Below the pieces are notes generated by a model. That model was not told where the DNA came from and made no database searches. It saw only the letters and a program-made list of their open reading frames with translations. The translations under genes and the position numbers were made by a program. 19,197 nt of DNA from JBBDNT01 sp040877445 (GTDB taxonomy: Bacteria; Planctomycetota; Planctomycetia; Planctomycetales; Planctomycetaceae), in assembly GCA_040877445.1 (NCBI GenBank), contig JBBDNT010000200.1, positions 1-19,197 on the forward strand. The letters are read 5' to 3'. Each line of letters begins with the position of its first letter. Within the stretch, counting starts at the first letter, position 1. Below, piece by piece: positions 7,943 to 14,888 of this stretch.

Positions 7943-7960
7943 GACCCGCTGAAGCGGGTC
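7943..7960. repeat. Palindrome just downstream of the secretion operon
   Basis: GACCCGCT-GA-AGCGGGTC is a perfect 8-bp stem with the same central CTGAAG as the 6125 element. It lies 10 bp past the stop of the last secretion gene, so it may serve as a transcript-end hairpin. No T-run follows on the minus strand, and no clear GTAG is attached. Confidence 0.45.
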
Positions 7961-7969
7961 GCCACGAAC

Positions 7970-9538
7970 TCAGCGGGCGTCGGGCTCTTCGGCGGCGGTC
8001 GAGGTGAGGGGGGGATCCGCCGCGTCGACGGTTTCGGCCTCTTCGGCGACGAACCGCGCGTCGGTGTTGGTCGGCGGGGCTTCGTCGGGGTCGGCCTCTT
8101 CGGCCGGCTCGGGGGCGTCCGCGCCATTCGGCGGCCGCGCCGCGTCGAGCGCGGATTCCGCCTTGATCGGCTCGCCGCCGTCGGGACCATCCGCGGGCGC
8201 CGGCAGTTCGACCGGGACCGTCGGCGGCTCCGGCGGACCGGCGACGTGGTCGTCCCGAACCGGAGCGTCGTCCGGCCGTCGTCGCGAATCGGAGGCCCGC
8301 GCGGCGATCGCGGATGCCGGCGGACCGGCGACCTTCTCCATGTAGACCAGCGTCTCGCCCAACGGCAGCCGGTAGGTGCCCTCGTGGTTCGTGATGACGA
8401 CGTGGTCGTAATCGATCGACGCGACTTTCCCTTCGATCGTGCCGATCTCGAACCGCTCTCCTTCGTGGAGGACGGTCAACTCGCCGTTGCGGCGATCGTA
8501 CAGCCGCACCTGCGGGCGTTCGTCGTATTGGACGAAGCTGCCGAAGTAGGTGAACTTCGCGGCGGGATCGGGCTCGGGGGGCGGATCCCGTCGAGTGGGT
8601 ACGGAGGCGACTCGCGTGCCGCGATCCGGGGGCGGGTCCGGACGCTTGTAATCATCGACCTTCGGCTGCGGCTTCGCGAAGGGCGAGTTCTTCGCCAGCT
8701 TGCCGTAGTAATCCGCGGGGGCGACGTCGGCGAAGCCGGGATTGATCGGCGCCAGTTCCAGGTAGTCCCCCTCGTCGTGCGACTGCGGGCGGGTATCGTC
8801 GACGGCGCGGGCGACCGTCCAGCGGTTCCCTTCCATCGCGGTCACGGTGAGATACTCGCGGCCGATGCGGACGCGGAAATCGGGCTTGTCGGGGAAGCCT
8901 TCGGTCTCGGCGACCTCGAGCGTCTTCCGATCGGATTTCAGATCGGCGGCGAGCGTGGTGCGGGGGAACAGATACGCGCGGTCCGGCCCGTCGCGGAACG
9001 CCAGCGCCGTCGCCGTCAGCTTCACGGCGACCGGCAGATCCGGCTTGTCCCCGGTGGCGGTCAGTTCGATGGCGTCGATGCGGTGCGGCAGGTCCGTCCG
9101 ATGGAAGGCGTGCAGAAACCGCCCCAACTGCTCGAGCGTCGCGTTCGCGGCGACTGTCACCGAGACCGCCGTGAAGACGCTGCCGTGCAGCTTGCGCGAG
9201 GCCGCCTTCACTTCCGGCCCACGCGGCCCATCCGAGTCGGCGATCCCATCGAAGTCCGCGATGTCCGCCAGCGCGTAGACCCAGTCGCCGTACAGCCGTT
9301 GCGCGTCGTCGACGTTGCGGGGCAGCGACCGGGCGCGGGCGGCCTCCAGAATTCGCCCGGCGACCAGCAGCTTCGTTTCGTCGACGCGCTGCTTGTTCAG
9401 CCGCTCTTGAAGAGCGGCGAGCCGCTGCTCGCGTTCCGCGACCGGACCGACGAGGAGTCCGTGGGCCTTGGGGATGATGAACCACCCCAAGGCCAGCGCG
9501 ACGACGACGAAGAGCAGGATGCGTTCGCGTTTCTGCAT
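7970..9538 (-). CDS. PilO/GspM-like protein fused to a PilP/GspC-like domain with an acidic Pro/Ala tail
   Basis: The ATG at 9538 gives 522 residues; the frame remains open far upstream but only as a shadow of the PilM/N gene. Residues 6-22 form a transmembrane helix, followed by a coiled coil (about 34-52, REQRLAALQERLNKQ). Residues about 115-185 fit the ferredoxin-like PilO/GspM fold (LEQLGRFLHAFHRTDLPHRIDAIELTA in two parts). Residues about 328-403 (FTYFGSFVQYDERPQVRLYD...EGERFEIGTIEGKVASID) look like a PilP/GspC HR-type beta domain. The last 118 residues are a Pro/Ala/Asp/Glu-rich disordered tail. It is expected to sit in the inner membrane with its bulk in the periplasm, linking platform to secretin. 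It starts 41 bp after the PilM/N gene, so it is co-transcribed. The domain calls rest on pattern and gene order. Confidence 0.72.
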   Translation of the reverse strand: MQKRERILLFVVVALALGWFIIPKAHGLLVGPVAEREQRLAALQERLNKQRVDETKLLVAGRILEAARARSLPRNVDDAQRLYGDWVYALADIADFDGIADSDGPRGPEVKAASRKLHGSVFTAVSVTVAANATLEQLGRFLHAFHRTDLPHRIDAIELTATGDKPDLPVAVKLTATALAFRDGPDRAYLFPRTTLAADLKSDRKTLEVAETEGFPDKPDFRVRIGREYLTVTAMEGNRWTVARAVDDTRPQSHDEGDYLELAPINPGFADVAPADYYGKLAKNSPFAKPQPKVDDYKRPDPPPDRGTRVASVPTRRDPPPEPDPAAKFTYFGSFVQYDERPQVRLYDRRNGELTVLHEGERFEIGTIEGKVASIDYDHVVITNHEGTYRLPLGETLVYMEKVAGPPASAIAARASDSRRRPDDAPVRDDHVAGPPEPPTVPVELPAPADGPDGGEPIKAESALDAARPPNGADAPEPAEEADPDEAPPTNTDARFVAEEAETVDAADPPLTSTAAEEPDAR

Positions 9539-9553
9539 GACGAATCGATCGCG

Positions 9554-9567
9554 GTTACGAGTGACGA
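9554..9567 (+). repeat. Two heptamers (GTTACGA GTGACGA) between the PilM/N and PilO genes
   Basis: The 41-bp spacer between these genes holds one GTTACGA and one GTGACGA in heptamer phase, the same units that make up the array between gspE and gspF. Confidence 0.55.
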
Positions 9568-9579
9568 GGGAAGTCGAAG

Positions 9580-11076
9580 TCAGCGCCCGCCGCGGACGGT
9601 CCGCTGGCCGGTCGGCGGAGTGACGGCGGGAGGCTCCACGGGGAGGTTCAGCCGCAGTTCCATCTTCCAGGGATAGTCCTTGTCGGCGGCCTCCGCGCCG
9701 ATCGTCGGCGTCAAGACGCCGTAGTCCCGGGCACGGAGATCGTCGGTGAGCTTCTGCACGTCCTGCCGCTCCCTGGCGAGGCCGACGCCGTCGATCCGCG
9801 GCGCCCCCGTGCCGCTCGCCGCGACCAGCGCGTAGCGCGTGAGGAACAGCCGCTCGTTGCCGGGGAGGGCGGCGGCGACGTCGACGAGACGGGCCAGCGG
9901 ATCGACCGTGCGGCGGTTCCAATCGTCGACCACGACGGCCGCCTCGATGCCCGCCTTGCCGTCTTCCAGCGCCTTGGAGATCCGTTGCGACTCGGCCTCC
10001 GACACGGCGATCCGCTCGTTCAGCCCGCGGACGCTCCACCAGGTGTTGAAGGCGAGGCCCCCGACGACGAGCACCGCGGCGGCGGCGGCGGCGGCGATCT
10101 TCGCCTTCCGCAAATCGCGGCGGACGATCGGTTGCCGCGGATGCAGGAAATCGATCGCCGGAACGAGCGGCCCCTGCTGCGCGAGCAACATGCCGAGCGG
10201 ACCGGCATAGGCGGAATGCCGATGCGAGCCGTCGCTGGCATCGACGGAGACGGGCGCGTCGACGAGCGGGTCGATCGCCAGCACCACGCATTCGAGTTGC
10301 TCTTCGAGGAGACGGCGGAGGCTGCTGTTCTCGTCTTCGCTGCCGATGATCCGCACGCGGGCGACGTTCATCGCGGCGTCGACCCGGGCCTGCGCGCCCA
10401 GCGTTCGGCGAATTTCGGCGAGAGCGGCCCGGCTGTCGGATTCGTCGTCTTCGCCGTGAAGCTGAGTCGAGTGGGTGAACAGCAACTGGTTCTGCCGCAC
10501 CAGCGAGATTTCGACGCGCTTGCCCGTGCGGGCGACGACCAGCGTCGTCTCGCCCGAGGCGGCCTGCGTGCGGTCCGTGCGGGCGATGATCTCCGCGGCC
10601 CCGACCGGGCTGATGCCGATCGACACCAGTTCGAGTCCCGCGGCGTCGATCACCCCCTTCAAGCGATCGACTTTTTCGCGGGGAATGGTGACGAGCAGCA
10701 CCTGCCGGCCGGGCGCCTCGGTCGATTTCGGCAAGGGAAGGAAATCGAGCACCAACCGGTCGAGCGACGAGGCCGACTTGGTCTCCGCCTGCAGGCGGAC
10801 CAGTTCCGGCAATTCGCTGTCGGGAACGTCGGGCACGTCGAGCTGGCGAACCACCGCCTCTTCGCGAGGCAGCGACACGACCACCTGCTTGGCTTTCACC
10901 CCCAGCTTGGCGAGTTCCCGCTTGAGCCACTGGCCGGTGGCCGCGGGATCGGAGGCGAGTTCCTCCGGCCATGCCATGCGGAAGCATTGGCGCACGCGGA
11001 CCCGTCCCTTCGCGGTTTGCGCGTCGAGGCCGATGAGGTGCTGGCGTTCCCAGTCGAGTCCGATGAATTCAGCCAT
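9580..11076 (-). CDS. GspL-like PilM-PilN fusion protein of the secretion inner-membrane platform
   Basis: 498 residues from ATG 11076, preceded by AGGTAGGT. Residues 1-305 look like the actin-like PilM/GspL cytoplasmic domain: FIGLDWE at the N-terminus (phosphate-loop region), VVVSLPREEAVVRQLDVPDVPDSE, and LLVTIPREKVDRLKGVIDAAGL. Residues about 306-325 (AIDFLHPRQPIVRRDLRKAK) resemble the PilN cytoplasmic tether, residues 327-347 are a transmembrane helix, and residues 350-498 form a periplasmic PilN-like ferredoxin domain after a coiled coil. In T2SS the same arrangement in one chain is GspL, which couples the GspE ATPase to the pseudopilus. It is separated from gspK by 627 bp of repeats but lies 41 bp before the PilO/PilP gene. 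Confidence 0.8.
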   Translation of the reverse strand: MAEFIGLDWERQHLIGLDAQTAKGRVRVRQCFRMAWPEELASDPAATGQWLKRELAKLGVKAKQVVVSLPREEAVVRQLDVPDVPDSELPELVRLQAETKSASSLDRLVLDFLPLPKSTEAPGRQVLLVTIPREKVDRLKGVIDAAGLELVSIGISPVGAAEIIARTDRTQAASGETTLVVARTGKRVEISLVRQNQLLFTHSTQLHGEDDESDSRAALAEIRRTLGAQARVDAAMNVARVRIIGSEDENSSLRRLLEEQLECVVLAIDPLVDAPVSVDASDGSHRHSAYAGPLGMLLAQQGPLVPAIDFLHPRQPIVRRDLRKAKIAAAAAAAVLVVGGLAFNTWWSVRGLNERIAVSEAESQRISKALEDGKAGIEAAVVVDDWNRRTVDPLARLVDVAAALPGNERLFLTRYALVAASGTGAPRIDGVGLARERQDVQKLTDDLRARDYGVLTPTIGAEAADKDYPWKMELRLNLPVEPPAVTPPTGQRTVRGGR

Positions 11077-11236
11077 ACCTACTTACCTTCGCGAATCGCC
11101 GCGGTTGTGACAAGTGCTCTTTGGGGCCACAAGATATGGTGGGTGCCGGTTGCTCTCACCACAATTCAACCTGGCTCGATGACCGGGCGGGTAGTACCTC
11201 TTCAACCTTGATCTTGTGGGTCGATCGCACGGGCGG

Positions 11237-11369
11237 GTAGGACGGAATTGTATTCCGTCGTGCCCGTCCGCCGGTGAGACTTTCCATCGGAGATTGATTC
11301 CGACCGCGATGACAGTCGTCAACGAATGCGAGCGGTTCGAATGACGGACGGAATACAATTCCGTCCTAC
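11237..11369. repeat. REPIN-like inverted pair A
   Basis: Left unit: GTAG 11237-11240, then GACGGAAT-TGT-ATTCCGTC (11241-11259). Right unit: GGACGGAAT-ACA-ATTCCGTCC (11346-11366), then CTAC 11366-11369, which is GTAG on the other strand. The two units are inverted relative to each other over more than 20 bp and are separated by about 85 bp. GTAG before a hairpin, in inverted pairs, is the known design of REP/REPIN (BIME) elements mobilised by RAYT transposases. Confidence 0.75.
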
Positions 11370-11406
11370 GGCGTCGTCAAGACTGAAATTGGAGGTCGGA
11401 ACGTGG

Positions 11407-11506
11407 TAAGACGGATTGGCAATCCTTCCAACGGCAAGCGAGCCGGCAGATCGATCGACTTCCGGCGACGTTGAGGCCTCACTGCCGGATTGCCAATCCA
11501 TCCTAC
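11407..11506. repeat. REP-like inverted pair B with a different stem
   Basis: Left unit GGATTGGCAATCC (11413-11425) preceded by GTAAGAC; right unit GGATTGCCAATCC (11487-11499) followed by ATCCTAC, with CTAC at 11503-11506. The two palindromes are reverse complements. The left foot is degenerate (GTAA). The stem sequence differs from pairs A and C although the foot is the same, so this is probably a second REP subfamily. Confidence 0.6.
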
Positions 11507-11533
11507 GGAAAACCACAAGATCGAATTGGGTGG

Positions 11534-11625
11534 GTAGCACGGAATTGGATTCCGTCGTGCCCGCCCGCTTTCGAAGTTCCCGTGATGGGCCGAGGCGCCT
11601 CGGACGGAATTCAATTCCGTCCTAC
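11534..11625. repeat. REPIN-like inverted pair C
   Basis: Left unit: GTAG 11534-11537, then ACGGAAT-TGG-ATTCCGT (11539-11555), with an outer GCAC/GTGC stem. Right unit: GGACGGAAT-TCA-ATTCCGTCC (11602-11622), then CTAC 11622-11625. Left units of A and C share CCGTCGTGCCCG after the stem; right units share CCTACGGCGT. Pair C is therefore a second copy of the composite element of pair A, with a shorter spacer. Confidence 0.7.
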
Positions 11626-11703
11626 GGCGTGTGTCACCGCATCGTCGCATCTCATTGCGAGGATTGCCGAGGCGTCTTGCGACGCGGCATTTTCGTTTCC
11701 CAT

Positions 11704-13839
11704 TCACCATCCTCCGAGCAACTGTTCTTGTGTGTATCCGCGGCCGAGGCTGGTCAGGTCGCGGACGCCGAGAATACGGGGGGGGAATTCGGTCGCGTCG
11801 ATGATCGCTTCCTGCCGGCAGATCGGTCCGCCGCCGTCGATGAAGCCGACCGCCTGCACGCGGTACACGTCTCCCTTCGCGGTGATGAAGGGGTCGAGTC
11901 CGCGCATCGTCGCGAGATCGACGAGTCCCTCGCCCAGCAGCCAGGCGGTCGTGCCGCGCGTTCCGGTGGAGTCGATGCCGGCCGAACCGAGCGCCGCCTG
12001 CGCGCCGAGGATCGCCTCGACGGTGTCTTCCCGCATTCCGGGGATGCTCAACAGCACTTCGCGGCGGGCGCGCATGATGTTGATGCGGCCTTCGATGACT
12101 TCTTCGGTCGAGGTCGTGAGGAGTTCCTCCGCGAGGGCGAATCGGCCGGCGAGTTCGTCGGCGTCGGCGCTCCACGGGCTTTCGAGAATCTGGTCTTCGG
12201 TCTCTTCTCCTTCGTTGGGCGTCGGCGAGATGCTGACCGTGATCCCGACCAGGTCGTACAACGAGATGATCGTCTCCGACCCGCCGCCGGACAGGTCCAA
12301 TCCGCCGCGCATGTCGGCTGTTCCTTGGGAGGATCCGGCCTGCGCGAAAACCGCCGCGAGCATCAGGCGGGAGGCGGCGAGTTGGGCGTTCGTTGCGGCG
12401 CCAAACGAGGCCCGACCGCCGCGGCCGCCGCCACCACCGCGCTGCCCACCACCCTGTTGCCCACCGCCCTGTTGCCCGCCGCCCTGTTGGCCACCGCCCT
12501 GTTGTCCTACGCCTTGTTGGCCGCCGCCCTGTTGGCCTCCACCCTGTTGGCCTCCACCCTGTTGGCCTCCGCCCTGTTGCCCGCCGCCCTGTTGCCCGCC
12601 GCCCTGTTGGCCACCGCCCTGTTGGCCACCAGCTTGCTGCGAGCCGCCTTGCGACCCGCCGCCGGCCGGTTCTTCCTGGGAGCCGCTGTCGGTCGCCGCG
12701 CCGTGCATCCGAAACGCGACGATGAACTTCGCCGTGTCCTCGTCCAGTTCGGCGGCGACGGCGTCGTACAGGGCGGCGAGATCTTCCTGGTTGACGTCGA
12801 TCTTGAGGCGTCCGTCGGGACGGCGGTTCGACTCGCGGCTGTGCACCGTGAGATAGGCGGCCCAGCCGAGATTCACCGCGCCGTCGCCCAGGTCTTCCTG
12901 CGGATCGACGAGGCCGTTGCGGTTGGCGTCGACTCCATACAGCAGCCAGGGGGTGACGCCGCGAACGAGAAGCAGTTCGTCAAGCGAATCGATCCGCCCG
13001 TTGCGAGGGGCGTAGGGCGGGTCGAGCGAGCCGTAGTATTGCACTTCCGCCCCGGACTGGCGTGCGTCAGGGTCGGGGTCGAGCCAGTCGAGAATCGACT
13101 CGGCCGCCTCGTCGGTCATGTTGGGGAGGCGCATCAGCGATTCTTTCTTGCGCCGGCCGCTGAGGCCCGACTCGCTGAGCACGTTGAGGTTCAGCTTGCC
13201 GGACTCGTCGATCGGCCCGTAGCGCACCATCCGCCCCAACGGGTCGGTTTCCAGCGGGGCGATGATGCTCACCCGGCCGATTGCAAGCGGGTCCGGATCG
13301 TTCACGATCACCATGCCGGCGAACAGATCCCGGTTGTCGTACAGGTTGAGCGACTCCGGCTGCTCCCATTGATTCCCGAGAATGGCCGCGACCATCTCGA
13401 TGCCGGAATCGGCCAGCGCCCGCGTTTGCGCGTCGCGGAGATACATCCGGCTGGCGTTGGCCTCGGCGACCATCGAAGTGGTGAAGGCGTAGGCGCCGAG
13501 CGTAAGCAGCAGGATCACCACGAGGACGACGATCAGCACGGTGCCGCGGCGACGGCGGCGCGAAACCGCAAGCGTGCCGCCCGTCTCCTCTGATCTCCGA
13601 CCTCTGACCTCTGAGAGCTTGTGAAACCTTGTTTCCACTGAGTGAGTCCCGGAATCGTCATTCCCGCGCAGTGCCTGCCCCCAGCACAGGCGGGGGCGGG
13701 AATCCAGCAATTGCCAAAGTGGCCACCAATGGGATCGCTGTCCGTGCATCGACTGGATTCCCGCCTTCGCGGGAATGACGCGCCTGGGACGACGATCGAA
13801 TCGCGAACGATTCACGGCCTCCGACATTTGATTCCTCAT
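11704..13839 (-). CDS. gspK: Type II secretion minor pseudopilin GspK with extended leader and Q/G repeat linker
   Basis: The C-terminal 600 residues are GspK-like: prepilin leader RRRRRG, hydrophobic helix TVLIVVLVVILLLTLGAYAF without Glu5 (normal for GspK), then ALADSGIEM, GRIDSLDELLLVRGVTP and two helix-hairpin-helix-like segments (LPNMTDEAAESILDWLDPD; SIPGMREDTVEAILGAQ). GspK caps the pseudopilus tip with GspI and GspJ. I chose ATG 13839 because it overlaps the gspJ stop as ATGA, exactly as at the H-I and I-J junctions, and is in frame (711 residues). This leader is 99 residues and contains a 123-bp repeat. The alternative GTG at 13638 (residue 68) gives 644 residues and a 32-residue leader. 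Residues about 398-466 are a (QQGGG)n tract. At either length it is far longer than usual GspK (around 330). Confidence 0.82.
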   Translation of the reverse strand: MRNQMSEAVNRSRFDRRPRRVIPAKAGIQSMHGQRSHWWPLWQLLDSRPRLCWGQALRGNDDSGTHSVETRFHKLSEVRGRRSEETGGTLAVSRRRRRGTVLIVVLVVILLLTLGAYAFTTSMVAEANASRMYLRDAQTRALADSGIEMVAAILGNQWEQPESLNLYDNRDLFAGMVIVNDPDPLAIGRVSIIAPLETDPLGRMVRYGPIDESGKLNLNVLSESGLSGRRKKESLMRLPNMTDEAAESILDWLDPDPDARQSGAEVQYYGSLDPPYAPRNGRIDSLDELLLVRGVTPWLLYGVDANRNGLVDPQEDLGDGAVNLGWAAYLTVHSRESNRRPDGRLKIDVNQEDLAALYDAVAAELDEDTAKFIVAFRMHGAATDSGSQEEPAGGGSQGGSQQAGGQQGGGQQGGGQQGGGQQGGGQQGGGQQGGGQQGGGQQGVGQQGGGQQGGGQQGGGQQGGGQRGGGGGRGGRASFGAATNAQLAASRLMLAAVFAQAGSSQGTADMRGGLDLSGGGSETIISLYDLVGITVSISPTPNEGEETEDQILESPWSADADELAGRFALAEELLTTSTEEVIEGRINIMRARREVLLSIPGMREDTVEAILGAQAALGSAGIDSTGTRGTTAWLLGEGLVDLATMRGLDPFITAKGDVYRVQAVGFIDGGGPICRQEAIIDATEFPPRILGVRDLTSLGRGYTQEQLLGGW
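12442..12648 (-). repeat. 15-bp minisatellite encoding (QQGGG)n in GspK
   Basis: CTGTTG or TTGTTG recurs every 15 bp at 12454, 12469, 12484 and so on to 12619, with a variant (CTTGCTG) near 12634. That is twelve regular units plus degenerate flanks. Each unit encodes QQGGG; one has become QQGVG. The third bases vary (GGC/GGA/GGT), so the tract is not a recent pure expansion. It adds about 70 flexible residues. Confidence 0.9.
13557..13574 (-). repeat. 18-bp leader repeat, copy in gspK
   Basis: GGCGCGAAACCGCAAGCG on the plus strand, encoding LAVSRR on the minus strand just before the RRRG prepilin cleavage region. Identical copies are in gspJ (14852) and gspI (15322). Confidence 0.8.
13592..13614 (-). 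repeat. Heptamer repeat block in the gspK leader codons
   Basis: A 23-bp block, identical to 15351-15373, built of 7-bp units (CAGAGGT on the minus strand, with one CGGAGAT variant). It encodes SEVRGRRS. It lies 35 bp from the 18-bp leader repeat, in the same order as in gspI. Confidence 0.75.
13657..13779. repeat. 123-bp VIPAKAGIQ-type inverted repeat inside the extended gspK frame
   Basis: The ends are GTCATTCCCGCG (13657-13668) and CGCGGGAATGAC (13768-13779), perfect inverted repeats. An inner pair is GGCGGGAATCCAG (13695-13707) and CTGGATTCCCGCC (13753-13765). In translation it reads VIPAKAGIQS...LRGNDD, the familiar spurious peptide of a dispersed intergenic repeat found in many bacteria. 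At 123 bp (41 codons) it keeps the frame between ATG 13839 and the pseudopilin domain. Confidence 0.8.
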
Positions 13840-14888
13840 GGCGCCTCCTCTTCCATTTCCTCGTCCCCTTCCCCTTCGGCCGGCATCTGTTGATCTTCGA
13901 ACGTGAGGATCGGCGGTTCGGCGCTCGGGAGCGCGACGACGTGGCGGTGCAGGCGGAGCGGGGATTGCTGCGCATTGGCGACGATCGTGCCGGTCAGTTG
14001 GAAGGGCAAACCGTTGACGTTCATCGTGCCGTTGACCGAACTCACCACGGCCGGGGTGTCCGCATCGCGGAAGGCGATCGTGATTTCGACCGCATTGGGC
14101 AGTCGCTCGGCGGCGGCGGTGTTCCACTCGGTGTACCAGGCAAGCCCATCGAAGTAGCGGAACCGCATGTCGGCCACTTCCGGGGCGACGAGCCGCGTGC
14201 CGGAGAGGATGAGGGCGATGTCTCCCGTTTCGTCGGCCTGCTTCATCGCCGCCTGCGTCCCCTGCGAGCGGGCCAGCCCCTGCACGGGGCGGGGGTCGCC
14301 CGACATTTGCGAGAACCACACGGCGGACTCGCTCGCCAGGGCCGACGTTTCCTGAAACGAGCCGGCGCCGCTGGACGCGGAGAGAAACCACGCGATCGCC
14401 TGCCGGTCGCCGATCGACGTCGCGGACAGCGGATCGACGCGCATGACTTCCAGCGACCGGGTGGGGCGGTCGGCGTGGATGACCATCTTGAAGGCGTCGC
14501 CGTAGATTCCGACTTCGCCGTCGGCCAGCGCCACGGCCTCATCGAGCGTGGGTTCGTCGGCGGCGGGGTCGTCGGACGCGTTCCCCGCGGCGGTCGCCGT
14601 TCCACTCTCGTCGGCCTCGGCGAGATACACGACCGGCCCCGGCGGCGGGAAGAACGCGACCGAGCGAATGTCGAGTTCGAGCATCCGGAAGACGGCCCGC
14701 GCGAGTTGGGCCTCTTCGACTTCCCGCCGGCCCGCGGTCGAGACGTGCCGATACATGCTGATCGCCGAGAGCGCCGCCGCCAGCACCACCGCCGAGATCG
14801 CCAGGGCGAAGAGGACTTCGACGAGGGTGAAGGCGCGGCGCGAAACCGCACGGCGCGAAACCGCAAGCGGGGCGGGAGCCGATTTCAT
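13836..14888 (-). CDS. gspJ: Type II secretion minor pseudopilin GspJ
   Basis: 350 residues from ATG 14888, which overlaps the gspI stop as ATGA; its own stop overlaps ATG 13839 of gspK in the same way. The leader MKSAPAPLAVSRRAVSRR precedes A19|FTLVEVLFALAISAVVLAAALSAI. The N-methylated Phe+1 and Glu+5 are present, but the residue before cleavage is Ala instead of the usual Gly. The mature part has VARAVFRMLELDIR-like helix (LARAVFRMLELDIRSVAFF), a large insert with ASDDPAADE, and a domain ending in ADMRFRYFDGLAWYTEW and AVEITIAFRD, which is typical of GspJ. The C-terminus is acidic (GEGDEEMEEEAP). It forms the pseudopilus tip with GspI and GspK. Confidence 0.85.
   Translation of the reverse strand: MKSAPAPLAVSRRAVSRRAFTLVEVLFALAISAVVLAAALSAISMYRHVSTAGRREVEEAQLARAVFRMLELDIRSVAFFPPPGPVVYLAEADESGTATAAGNASDDPAADEPTLDEAVALADGEVGIYGDAFKMVIHADRPTRSLEVMRVDPLSATSIGDRQAIAWFLSASSGAGSFQETSALASESAVWFSQMSGDPRPVQGLARSQGTQAAMKQADETGDIALILSGTRLVAPEVADMRFRYFDGLAWYTEWNTAAAERLPNAVEITIAFRDADTPAVVSSVNGTMNVNGLPFQLTGTIVANAQQSPLRLHRHVVALPSAEPPILTFEDQQMPAEGEGDEEMEEEAP
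14837..14869 (-). repeat. 18-bp leader repeat, partial tandem duplication in gspJ
   Basis: GGCGCGAAACCGCA at 14837 and the full GGCGCGAAACCGCAAGCG at 14852, 15 bp apart, encode AVSRR-AVSRR in the GspJ leader. This looks like a local duplication of the element also seen once each in gspI and gspK. Confidence 0.8.

Larger units (their letters stand above)
11077..11703. other. 627-bp gene-free gap inside the secretion operon, filled with REP-like elements
   Basis: No credible protein-coding frame is present: the short open frames are Arg/Ser/Thr-rich shadows. The interval is occupied mainly by three inverted pairs of GTAG-foot palindromes between 11237 and 11625 (entered separately). No clear promoter or T-run terminator was seen. 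Transcription from gspK into the PilM/N gene would have to cross this array of hairpins. Confidence 0.7.

Noticed and set aside
6224..9676. Very long plus-strand open frame (about 1150 codons) across the lyase and PilO genes
   Set aside because: It is antisense to two well-supported genes, has the Val/Arg/Glu/Asp-rich composition typical of GC-rich shadow frames, and shows no domain.
9539..10987. Upstream extension of the PilO/PilP frame
   Set aside because: The extension overlaps the PilM/N gene in another frame and is Arg/Gly-rich; the transmembrane N-terminus starts at ATG 9538.
11416..13593. Long plus-strand open frame opposite gspK
   Set aside because: Antisense to the GspK coding sequence; its LLPTALLPAALL repeats are only the reverse reading of the QQGGG minisatellite.
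13657..13779. CRISPR-like or small-RNA interpretation of the inverted repeat
   Set aside because: There is one inverted element, not regularly spaced direct repeats; the sequence fits a dispersed VIPAKAGIQ-type repeat.
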